A stretch of DNA of 60,000 bases from Bolinopsis microptera (taxonomy: Eukaryota > Ctenophora > Tentaculata > Lobata > Bolinopsidae). Position 1 is the stretch's first letter; the number at the start of each line of letters is the position of its first letter. Location: positions 3,677,675 to 3,737,674 of the forward strand of contig NC_087078.1 in assembly GCF_026151205.1 (NCBI RefSeq). Direction: 5' to 3'. Shown here one piece after another: positions 24,473 to 36,800 of the stretch. The notes beneath the pieces were generated by a model. That model was not told the origin of the DNA. It did not search any database and saw only the letters and a list, made by a program, of their open reading frames with translations. The translations under genes and the position numbers were made by a program.

Positions 24473-27400
24473 ATGTACAACATGCAAAGGAGATTTCCCT
24501 CATGTGAACACAATGTAAAGCGAATACGAACTTGCAAAACTAGTGTCTCCCAGTACCCTGTGATATTTTCAGTTGAAGTTCCTTCACTCCTTGAATTGTG
24601 TGCTCTGAAAATTTCACAGCAGCTTCCTGTCAATCAACTTTCCAAAAACTATTTACAGAGTAATTCACTCAATAACAAAGTTGCCCACATTTTGTTGCAT
24701 TACTTGGACGATGAGCAGATCATTGATTTACTATCATCAGCTGATTCATTTCTGTGTTCACCTGGACTCTGTCACCTGAGTGAGCTCTGTCTCTCAAAAA
24801 GAAAAATTGATGGTTTGATTCCAGAAGATGTAATGAAGATTTTAAGTCATAACAAATTTGATGCATTGACCTTGTCAGAGTCTGACTTGACTCATACAAC
24901 TTTGGACCATCTTGCTGGGACTCAACGAAACCTATTGCATTTGGACATATCTTACTGTTTGTGCGTCGAAGTGTTTGATTCTGTCTTTGCCTTCAAGAAT
25001 CTCTCCTACCTGAACCTAGAAAAGACTCTTTTTAAACTGACACCTACATCTGCTCATAAATTTTTCATGTAAGTATGAAATAGAATTTCTTATAACTTTT
25101 TATATTTAAGTGGGAATTTTGAATGATAATGAGCTAGGACCAGTGTAAGGTTTTTTTTTTACAAATGTCTCAGACCCATAGCTAGATCTGTGAATTTTAG
25201 GCAGACCCACTCGACAGCGGCCAAATTTTGCGCATCATGAGCCCCAAGCCCGATAACCACTTTGCCTCCCAATTATATTATAATCTCGTAACTTCATAAT
25301 GAAGGTTCCGTTATTCATTTAAAGATTAAGTTTTTTCGATTCTGGGCACGTAGCCCGACACGACACGTAGCCGGGGCGAAGCTCCTAAATTGGTTGGCTA
25401 GGGAGGGGGGAAGGCGCAGCCCCCCAGAAAATTTTTGAGAAATTATGTGTTTTAGACGACATTTGGCATTAAAGAAATTTGTAGGACAGTAATAATCAGA
25501 CATCACAATAATACAAAGTTGGGGGGCTAGGGGGGCGCAGCCCTGGCCTTCGGAAAATTTTTGAGAAATAGGGTGTTCCAGACGACATTTGTACGACAGC
25601 AATAATCAGACATTACAATAATACAAGGTTGGTGGGCTGGGGGGCGCAACCCCCGGAACATTTTTGAGAAATAGGGTGATTCAGACGACATTTGGCATTA
25701 AAGAAATTTGTAGGACAGCAATAATCATACATCAGAATAATATACAGTTGGTGGGCTTGGAGGCTAGGGGAGCGAACCCCCAGGAAAATTTTTGAGAAAT
25801 AGGGTGATTAAAACGGCATTTGGCATTAAAGAAATTTGGGGACAGTAATAATCAGACATCACAATAATATAAAGTTGGGGGGCCGGGGGGGGGGGCGCAG
25901 CCCCCCAGAAAATTTTTGAGAAATAATGTGTTTTAGACGACATTTGGCATTAAAGAAATTTGTAGGACAATAAAATGAAAAGAAATGAAATAATGTGCTT
26001 GTATACCGCCCATATGGTTAGCAACTGACACAAGTGCCAGGTACTAACCATGTCAGAGCGGTTCTAAAGGGTGAGGTGAAAATATCCAGCAACAAACAAC
26101 TAAATCATCTCAAAAACAAATCTATTTAGGAAAAATTGAAACTTTGAATATATCATATAGTAATCATAGGAAGATTTATTGATATATACCACACTACGAT
26201 TAACAATAAACCACCAGAAAACACTTAAAAAGTAACATAATATACTTATAGGAATCATAGGAAGGTTTATTAATATATAAATAATGTTTAAGGCTACCTT
26301 TAAAACTGTCTACGTTGCGTAGTGATCGTATCTCCCAGGGAAGTGAGTTCCAAGCAGTTGGTGCGTAGTTGGTGAATCGACGTTGATCAATCTTACTATT
26401 TGTAGTTTTAGGAGTCTTTAGTCTGTAACAATCTCCTTCTACTTTTGATCTTGTACTGGCTATTGTCAATGGGTTTTCAATCACTACAAGATTCTGTATG
26501 TAGGCCGGTGCAATCCCATGCACAGCTTTATAAGTTAACAGGCAGACTTTGAAGAAAATCCTTTGGTCAAGAGGAAGGATATGTGCTCTCTTGTAGTAGG
26601 GAAGTAGGTCTTCTGATCGGTCTTTGATATTGTAGATGAACCGTATGGCACCATTGAGGGTTGATCTTAGCTTGTTTAGTCGTGTCTTTGGTAGGTTCAT
26701 GTAGAGAGAATTACAGTAGTCGAGCTTTGATATTACAAGCTGTGTTACCATCATGAGTTTCACTCCTTCATCCAGATAGCGCCCAATCGTCCTTAGATTC
26801 ATCATTGTCCAGCTACATTTCTGTTTGACACTATTAATTTGTCTTTCCATGGTAAGAGACTTATCAAACTTTACCCCAAGACTCTTCCAGCTGTCACCTT
26901 TACATTCAGTTGGAGTGATAGTTGAGTTTCCGAACTGAACCGTCACCTCCATTTTGCAGTCTTTAAGAACTTTTGATTTGCCTAGGACAAGTAGTTCTGT
27001 CTTCGACTCATTGAGTTTCATAACGTTTCCAACCATCCAATGCTTGATTTCCGAGAGACATCTGTTTATCCGATCTTTGACATCTGCAAGTTCGCTTGGG
27101 AAGCTTGGATGAAAAGATATGTATAACTGAGAGTCATCCGCATATAGCTGGATGTCTAGTCCAAATTTGGCAGCAATGTTCTGAAGGTCTTTAATGTAGA
27201 GTATAAACAAGATGGGCCCTAGTAGGGATCCCTGAGGGACTCCAAAGAGGAGTTCAAGCAGAGACGAGATAGTATCGCCAATCTTTACACAGAAATATCT
27301 GTTCTCAAGGTATGATATCATCCATTGAAGGGCTTTCCCAGTTATACCATAATGCTTGAAAAGTTTCTCAAGGAGGATTTCGTGGTCAATAGTGTCGAAA

Positions 27401-30400
27401 GCTGCACTGAGATCCAGGAGTACCACAGCCACGATGTTACCTGCTTGAATCTCCTTGTTTATGTCGTCAGTCATCCTGACAAGAAGGGTCTCACAGCTGT
27501 GCTGTGGGCGGTATCCAGACTGGACAGGGCAGTGAAGGTTGTTTGTGTCCAGATGGTCATTCAACTGGTTCAGTACAATTCTTTCCAGGAGCTTGGATAT
27601 AGCAGAAAGGTTCGATACTGGTCTATAGTTACTTAAACTGTCAACATCAGCGTTCTCTTTCTTAAGGGTTGGCTTAATAACCGCTTTCTTCATTTGAGAA
27701 GGAAATGATCCTGTCTTAGTAGACGTGTTTAGGATGTGCAGGAGTACAGGTGTTAGCTCATCCACACAGCTCTTCAGTAGGAATGAAGGAATGGGATCCA
27801 GACAGCAGAACTTGTTACTCATCATTTTAACCAATTTTCTGAGGTCTTCAGCACTGATAGGGGAAAACGTGTGAAGAGTTGAAACATAATCAGGTTCACT
27901 TGAAAGAGCAAGTGTTTCCTCCGGGACGTTTTTGGATGCATCCAATTCAATGTCTTTCCGTATTTTGTTAACTTTCTCAGCAAAGAAGTCTTTGAAATCC
28001 TCTGACAGTTTTCCAGGGTCTTGATGTTTGGGGAGATCCTGTGTCTCGTTACCAAGAAGTCTGTTAAGCTTCTTGTAAAGGGCCTTTGAGTCTCCTGATG
28101 ATGCTCGAAGCGACTCTTTGTTATAAGAACATCTCTTCACAAACTCTAAACTAACAAATCTATCTCTGAGATCTATGTAGTCTTTCCTGGTACCCTTTCC
28201 TTTGCGCCATGCACGTTCAGCTGCTCTCCTCTTTTGACGTAGCAAACTAAGGTCTAAGTCAAGCCACGGCATGGGTTTCTTCCGAAATTTCTTCTTTATA
28301 ACAGGACAGTGCTTATCCATGAGTTGAGTAAGTACAGAGTAATACAGTGAAGTCGCTTCCTCAGCAGTTAAAATTGGATCAATAGTTGACAGGTTGGAAT
28401 TCCTTAGATCATCCTTAAAAATTTCAATGTCTATGGATTTAAAATTTCTGTAGCTCAGAAATTTGCCATTATCATTTTTACTAATTCGAGTGTCAACATC
28501 GAAGAGTACTAGAAAATGGTCTGAGGAAGTTCTTGACTGAACTATGTTAAAATTGCTGATCTTGTTCTCAAGGGACTGGGTAGTGATCACTAGGTCCAGG
28601 GTACCGCCCTGATCATGAGTTGGGACTATTGGAACATGTTGTCGGAGGTTGTACTGAGCTAGCAAGTCCAGAAACTTCTTTGGATAGTGTTCATCGGGTC
28701 TTTCTTGGCTTTGCACACAGTATTTTAAGGTATTCTTCAAACTCCTTTAGGAAGTCACATTCTGTGTACCTTGCTTTCTTTGTGTAGGGGGGTCGGTAGA
28801 TGTTTACTAGTATCAGCAACTCTGATTCAGCACTCAGAAGTGATTCCATCACTTGAAATGACTTGAAATAACTTGGTCACTTTGGTATTAGGCTTCAGTT
28901 CAATCGAACTTCTGTAAACCATTGCTATACCACCTCCACTGCGGTGCTTCCTAGGATCAGAAAGTATGCTCCAGCCACTATCTTTTATCTCAGTGAGTTT
29001 TGCTTTGTCGCCATCTCGAAGAAATGTTTCTTGCATAAAACAAATGTCGCAGCCTGTCTCCCACAAATGTTCTAAAACACCAACAGTCTTGTTTAAAAGA
29101 GATCGGACATTGAAAGTTCCACATCTAGTCTCAACTTCTTCCCAGTCTCATCTTTTGGTCCTTGACCCTCTGGCGATAGGCGTTTTTTATCTGCTCCGTG
29201 CATCCTGCAGTTCTAGACATGACTCGTTCTTTTTCTCTTGTAAAGAATGGACAAAGATTATCAGCAGCTTTATGCGTCTTTGCAGCATTTTTCTCTGTAG
29301 CACTTTTACTATTAAAGCAGTTAGAACACTTTATCCGATCAGTCCTATTATTTATCCTGTTTTCACAGTCTTTAGAAGTATGTGCTCCAGCACAGTAGAA
29401 ACATGTAGGAGAGGCATCTTTCAGCTTGCAGTACTGTGACTTTGCCATATGGCCAAATTGCTGGCAGTGGTAACATTGTACTACATGGAGTCGGTCATAC
29501 ACACGATGTCTTTGTAGGCCCAGGTATATATAGTCACCACATTTTCTGATGACTTCTCTAGCCTCTATGGGCAGTTGGATGACAGCAAATTTTTCTTTGA
29601 TATCATAGTAGACTACTTTGACATTAGCATCCTTCATACCAGTGTTTTTTTCCAGTAGTTCATCAAGGATCTTTTCTTTGCTGTCAAAATCAAGGTGAAT
29701 GTCAGATATTGTTAGTTTGGGATCTAACTTCTTTGGTTCTACTGACTTTGAATTGACTTTAACTGACTTACATTTTTGTGTCAGCGCTCTTTCCGCTTCT
29801 TTCATGTCATCTTCAGTAGTAAAACTCAGCACTGTTGTACCATTACTTACCCGTTCATCTTTAACTCGGACACCTTTAAGAGAGTTCTTCACGTCCTTAC
29901 GATAAACTTCGGTCCATTCATGGTTAGTGATAGTAGTCTCTGTATCATCCTCGTTCACTGGTGATTTTGCTATAGTAATCGTGTGCCTTGCTGGCAGGGG
30001 CTTCTCTATTGGGGGGTTAGCTTGCAGGGATTCCGCAGGGGAAATGGCAGCCACTGAAATAGCTTCTTTTAGAAGATTAGGTAGGACTTCACTCAATTGT
30101 CTCTTAATTATATTTTCTGGAGTTTGGCTGTCCTGTTCCGGAAGGGGGACAAGTGAGGTCTTTGCTAGATCAATAGCTCTGGTTGCAATGATGTATAGTT
30201 CTTTACAAACCTTGAAAATATGATCTTTGTTGTTGCTGGTGGCTATATCTGTCAAATCTTTTGCTTGGTGGATTGTTTTCTTACCTTTTATGGAATTTTT
30301 GTTGATTAGGTCGAGCTCATCTTCCAGTTTCTTCAAGTAATAATCAGACATCACAATAATACAAAGTTGGGAGGCTAGGGGGGGGGGGGGCGCACCCCCC

Positions 30401-33400
30401 CGAAAAATTTTGAGAAATAGGGTGATTCAGACGACATTAGGCATTAAAGAAATTAGTAGGGCAGTAATAATCAGACATCACAATAATATAAAGTTGGTTG
30501 GCTAGGGAGGGTGGGGGGGGGGCGAAGCCAATCAGAAAATTTTTGAGAAATTATGTGTTTTAGACGACATTTGGCATTAAAGAAATTTGTAGGACAGTAA
30601 TTATAATCAGACATCACAATAATACAAAGTTGGAGGGCTAGGCAGGCGCAGCCCTGGCCTTCGGAAAATTTTTGAGAAATAGGGTGTTCCAGACGACATT
30701 TGTGGGACAGCAATAATCAGACATTACAATAATACAAGGTTGGTGGGCTGGGGGGGCGCAGTAATAATCAGACATCATAATAATATAAAGTTGGGGGACT
30801 GGGGGGGGGGGGGGGGGGGGAGGGCGCAGCCCCCAAGATAAGTTTTAGAAATTATTTGTTTTAGACGACATTAGGCATTAAAGAAATTTGTAGGACGGCG
30901 ATAATACAAAGTTGGGGGTGCAGCCCCCGGAAAATATTTGAGAAATAGGGTGTTTCAGACGACGTTTGGCATTAGAAATTTGTAATTTCAGACATCACAA
31001 TAATACAAAGTTGGGGGCTAGGGGGAACTCAGTACTTGTCACATTGAATGGAATAAGTACATATTGTATAGTGGGATTTGGGAATAATTTACGAAATGCT
31101 AAAGTCGATTGCCTGTCGTGTCGTTTAATCGAACAGTCATAAACACAGCCCACTTACCAGGCGACCATGGGGACTAGGGGGCTTATTTTTTTTGGGGTTC
31201 AATTTTTTTCCGGGGGTCTTCCCCTTGGCTACGTGTCTGCATTCTAGTTGCCAGACCCACTCTATTAGTGTGCAGACTCAACATTTTGGTTGTCAGACCC
31301 ACTATTCTAGAGTCCAGACTGGTTGTCATATCTCCTATATTCTAGTTCATAGACCCCCAATTCTGGTTGACAGAGTGAAGAATTACCATTCTGGTTGCCA
31401 GATTCACTCTTCTAGAGAGGAGACCCACTCTTCTATTAGGTATAGAGTCAAGACTCACTATTCTAAAATGCAGACCCACCATTCTAGCTGCCAGACCCAC
31501 TCTTCTCAAGTGCAGACCCACCATTCTGGTTGTCAGACCCACTCTTCAAGGGTGTACGTACACCCACCAGTCTGGTTGCCGGACCCACTTCTAGATTGCA
31601 GACCCACCATTCCAGCTGCCAGACCCACTCTTCTCAAGTCCAGACCCACCACTCGGGTTGTCAGACCCACTCTTCAAGAAAGCAAACCCACCATTCTTGT
31701 TGCAAGACCCACTTTTAGATCGCAGACCCACCATTCTAGCTACCAGACCAACTCTTCTCAAGTGTAGACCCACCACCCTGGTTGTCAGACCCACTCTTCA
31801 AGGGTACAGACCCACCACTCTGGTTGTCAGACCCACTCTTCAAGGGTGTACCTACACCCACCAGTCTGGTTGCCAGACCCACTTCTAGATTGCAGACCCA
31901 CCATTCCAGCTGCCAGACCCACTCTTCTCAAGTCCAGACCCACCACTCGGGTTGTCAGACCCACTCTTCTAGGGTGTACGTACACCCACCATTCTGGTTG
32001 CCAGACCAACTTCTAGATTGCAGACCCACCATTCCTGCTGCCAGACCCACTCTTCTCAAGTCCAGACCCACCACTCTGGTTGTCAGACCCACTCTTAAAG
32101 GGTGCAGACTCACCATTTAGCGGCCAGACCCACGCTTCTCAAGTGCAGACCCACCACTCTGGTTGCCGGACCCACTCTTCTAGAGAGTGAAGACTCATTA
32201 TTCTCGTATCCAGATCCACAATTTCGGTTGCTAGACCAACTTCTAGATTGCAGACCCACCATTCCAGCCGAAAGAACCACTCTTCTCAAGTGCAGACCCA
32301 CCATTCTGGTTGTCAGACCCACTCTTCAAGGGTGTAGACCCACAATTCTGGTTAACAGACCACTCTTTAAGGGTAGAGACCCATCATTCTGGTTGCCAGA
32401 CCCACTTCTAGATTGCAGACCCACCATTCTGGTTGCCAGACCCACATCTAGATTGCATACCCATTATTCTAGCGGCCAGACTCACTCTTCTCAAGTGCAG
32501 ACTCACCACTCTAGGCAACAGGGGTGAATAATATCAACAAATAAAGATTGTTTAATTTTTGCAAAAAATTTCTCGTCATGTGACAACCCTTCCCAACCCC
32601 CCTCAACCCCCTACCCCTCCCCCCTAAAAAACTCATCGGATTTTTACTTCCCGCGAACATGATTTTTTCTGAAAATTTTTGTCAAGCCAGATCTGTAAAT
32701 CTATCAAATATGTAAAAAAAAAACCTTACCACTGGTCACCAGTGGCGTAACGTTGTCTGTTGGTGCCCCCTCCCTGAAATTAGATAATTTTAGAAGATAC
32801 ACCGGTAAAATCTCTAAAAAAGGGTGTTTCTAGAGCAAAATGCGCAGTTTTTCTAGTCCCGTAGCTAATTTTTTCAAAATTGTCCCACATTCAAACGACA
32901 ATTTGGCGCCCCCCCCCCCTAAGATGGCGCCACCCTGCACTGCAGGCTCGGCGGGGCCCTTCGTTACGCCACAGGCTAGGACCAATATTTCTTACATAAA
33001 TATTAAATATGACCGTTTTTTTTGTTCATTCATTGGACTGAATAACTGTAACCCAAAATGGTACTCAAGGAATTATTGTAATAGTAAGACACATGAAGCA
33101 ATAATCAAACCAAAATCTGGACTTGTTGCCGTTTTGGGTTGTAATTTTGTGAAGCAAAGTTTTGTGTGAATGTGCACATCTTTTTGATAATTCTTTTTCC
33201 TGTTAATGCTATTCTTATCTTAAATTAAATTCCTTCATGCTGCTGTTAAAAAATTACAAACAGCACTACAATAGAGTGACATGTTAAATACAGAATCAGA
33301 AGAGTGAGATTAGGACACTGATACTAATAACGCTGCAGTTGTATAATGTCAATAATTATGTTGCAGGTTGAAGAACTTACGGTGGTTGGGTTTATCAAAA

Positions 33401-33825
33401 TTGAAGAAACACAATCAGGAATCTAAGCTTCCTTTGCAGGTACTTAAGGGGGGGGGGGGGCAGGCAAGGAGGGGGGTGGGGGGGGGGGGGGGGGGGGGGG
33501 GCAGGCAAGGAGGGGGGGGGGGGGGCAGGCCGGGGGGTGACACTCAATCACTATTCTTAACCGGGGGTGAAGTTATTGAATTTAAGACAGTTTTATTACT
33601 TGTTAATTACTTGTTGCAGATTATTAAAAGTAATATTAACAGCTCCTGACAAGTGTAACAGCTCAACTCACTGGATTAGATCTCAGTGAAACGTGTTGGG
33701 ATATCTCTCAACATCACAAACTTACCCAGTAAGTGTTTATACACTCATTGATATATCAATTGTGTATCAATGTGTGTAACATGATATACATTAGTCACTA
33801 CTACTACTACTACTACTACTACTAG

Positions 33826-33858
<33 letters not shown>

Positions 33859-36800
33859 TAGTAGCATTTAGCTCGTATAAATCAGTATCAGAAGTTTGAA
33901 CTAAAAAACCCACGTTCAGTAATACATAGTACTACACTTGTACAACCATAGCGGTAGTACTATATAATACAACAGAGGCCGCATTTAAAATGTAAACTAC
34001 AAAAACTTACTCAGTTTTACATTGTTCTGAATTCTCTCTCTTTTCAAAATCTCTTCCAGTTTCAGATGTTTGGAATACCTGGATATCTCGCACTATCCGG
34101 AGCCACAAGGCCAGGAACGGTTCCCTGTAAGATTTGATGACATTATATCACAAACTCTCTCCTCCATGTTAACCCTTAAATCTCTGGATATCAGCGGATG
34201 TCATATTCATCAGGTTACTAGTAACTAGTTATAGTGGTAACTAGTGGGTTACTCACAAATACTTCCATTTACTCACTATTACTCACTATTACTCACTATT
34301 ACTCAATATTACTCACTATTACTCACTATTACTCACAATTACTCACTATTACTCACTATTACTCACTATTACTCACTATTACTCACTATTACTCACTATT
34401 ACTCACTATTACTCACAATTACTTACATTTACTCACTATTACTCACTATTACTCACTATTACTCACTATTACTCACTATTACTCACTATTACTCACTATT
34501 ACTCACTATTACTCACAATAATTCACACATTCATCTGGTTACTCACAATCTATCTTATCCTCCGAGGTCGAAAAAACAATTTCGGCAGTGGTCACATTTT
34601 CATGTCACATCTCGTGTGTAAATTTGCAAATTCATTATTGATAATATATATTACATATAATAAGTATTGATAATATATGATACATGTTATATTAAGAGAT
34701 GAGTAGTGAGTACCTTTAAAGGAAAAAATTGAGGAAATGAGGAGGATTTCTCACTGGGTAGTTTTTTTTGAGACACCCTGTATAATAATTATTGATAATA
34801 TTTTCAGCAAGAGAACATTTACAAGCTAAGAGATCTGAAGCTGGAATTTCTGGGGATAGTGGCACAAGATGACCTCTTCTTTATTCAAGACGTGGATAGT
34901 TTGGCTGTCAAGGTAAGTCAGATATTACACAATCAGAACATGTTTATGAATGAGTCGATTATTCATTTAGTAGTATAACTCCACTTTTTGTCGTTATATT
35001 TTCATTTAAATCGCACACGCCACACACTAATTGCATTCGTTTGTAATTTTGTTGTCTCTTATTAGGTTGCTTATCTCGCCGACTAACCTAGTTTAACGGC
35101 GAGATTACTGTGTGTGCTTGTAGCGTTTAAGCCATGGTTACTGTTAACGACAAGGAGTTGGAGAATCTGCTCGGGAAATGTTCTGCTTGGATACCTAAAG
35201 TGATGGAACAAGTCGGGTGCACTGCTCCAGTTGACGTGACGTCAGCAGTGTGTAAACGTGCGATGAAGGACACTTTGGCATTATTGTTTTCTGAATCGTT
35301 CCACTTTGTGCGGTTTCAGGCGGAACAAATGAAACAGCTGAAGGCTGAGCTGAGCTCCATCAAGAGCCAGCTAATCGAGAATCAGACGTGCCCCTTACCC
35401 ATCTCCACAGACTTACTAGACAAAATCTACAGCCCTGAAAGAATCGAAAAGGCTCTCTTATCCTTCGATCCCTTGAAGGCTGCAGGACCTGACACTCTAA
35501 AACCTATCATATTCCAGAAAGCCTGGGCTCATATCAAAGACATAACAAAAAACATTATGACAAAAAACCATGAAACGCAACACATCCCAACTTTGTGGAG
35601 GGACTCTCTTGGAATCTTTCTCCCTAAGCCTGGAAAAACCGACTACAACAAAGCTAAGTCATTTCGAACGATCACTCTTTCGCCTGTGATGTTAAAGTTG
35701 CAGGAGAAAGTGATCTTATGGCATATGCAACATGACCTCAACATAGATAATGATATCAACAAACGACAATTCGGCTTTAAGAAGGGCTGCTCCACAGAAG
35801 CGGCACTTCATAAAGTTACTCACACCATTGAGCGCAGAATAGCCAAGAAAGGATATGTCCTAGGTGTCTTTCTAGATATAGAGGGCGCCTTCGACAATGT
35901 CTCGTTCAATGCTATTTCTGAAGCAGTCAAGGCTACGAAAGTGGACTTGGCTACAGCACAGTGGATCATCAACATGGTAACCGATCGATTCATCACACTA
36001 AATCATAAGGATAAGTCGAGAAGGGTATGGATCAGGCGAGGTTGCCCCCAAGGAGGCATTCTCTCTCCTTTTCTCTGGAACCTGGTAGTCGACGATCTCC
36101 TTTCATTTACCGCAAAAGACATCCCGGGTTACCTGCAAGCCTTTGCGGATGATCTGTTGTCTCTAACGGAAGGGGATGATTTAGACATCATCTGGGACCG
36201 AACATGCAAAACTATTAAAACGATAGAAAATTGGTGCAGAACCAAAGAGCTATCTATTAGCGCCCTTAAAACTCAGATAGTCATTTTACCTGGAATAGTA
36301 AGTGGACTCTAAGACCTATAACAGTTGGCAACAACATCATAGGTCTTTCCAAGTCTGCTAAATTTCTAGGAGTGACCTTGGACAGCAAACTCAACTTCAA
36401 TGAACATATCATCAACACCACCAAAAAAGCCACGGCATCCCTCATGCAATGTCGAAGAGCTGTCGGCCCCACATGGGGTATGAGCCCCAAAACATGCAAA
36501 TGGATGTACACGGCTGTCATCCGTCCAATCCTATCCTACTGCTGTAGTATATGGATCAGGGCCACTCAAACGGACTATAACGCGAAGAAACTCAAACGTG
36601 TTCAGGCATTGGCACTCAGAATGATGTCTGGTGCCATGCCAAGCACACCTTTTATCGCATTGAATCACCTCACCGACACTTCTGACATCATACTGTTCCT
36701 GCAAGGCGAAGCAGCAAAGGGTGCGGCCAGGCTACAAGCTTATGGCAGCCTCACTCTTGAAACTATCGCCTTCAGGAAGGGAACTATCAAAAATCATACC

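Larger units (their letters stand above)
25968..30345 (-). mobile_element. CR1/L2-like LINE inserted in the satellite
   Basis: A minus-strand non-LTR retrotransposon of about 4.4 kb sits precisely between the satellite words GTAGGACA (left) and GTAATAATCAGAC (right). The 3' end lies at low coordinates with a short ATTTC-type tail. ORF1 (29131-30351) and ORF2 (EN then RT, about 29130-26200) overlap slightly. ORF2 has one visible break between about 28740 and 28860; RT is open throughout. No long target duplication was found. The 5' end is probably truncated, because the first codons of ORF1 are written in satellite sequence. Confidence 0.88.
25069..33366 (+). other. ZYG11 intron 1, 8.3 kb, LINE and satellites
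   Basis: The donor GTAAGT at 25069 and the acceptor TTGCAG at 33366 enclose an array of a ~120-bp satellite split by a minus-strand LINE. A second satellite with CAGACCCAC units follows (31230-32520). The stretch 32530-33360 holds no feature I can name apart from a poly-C and some G/C-rich text; it includes GTGGCGTAACG and CGTTACGCCAC in inverted form (near 32743 and 32962). Confidence 0.7.

Noticed and set aside
31192-32527. Several ORFs rich in Pro, Thr, His and Arg
   Set aside because: They follow the CAGACCCAC satellite in every frame.
34760-34790. Mariner end GAGACACCCTGTATA in ZYG11 intron 4
   Set aside because: It looks like a mariner terminus, but no opposite end or duplication was seen, so it is not listed as an element.
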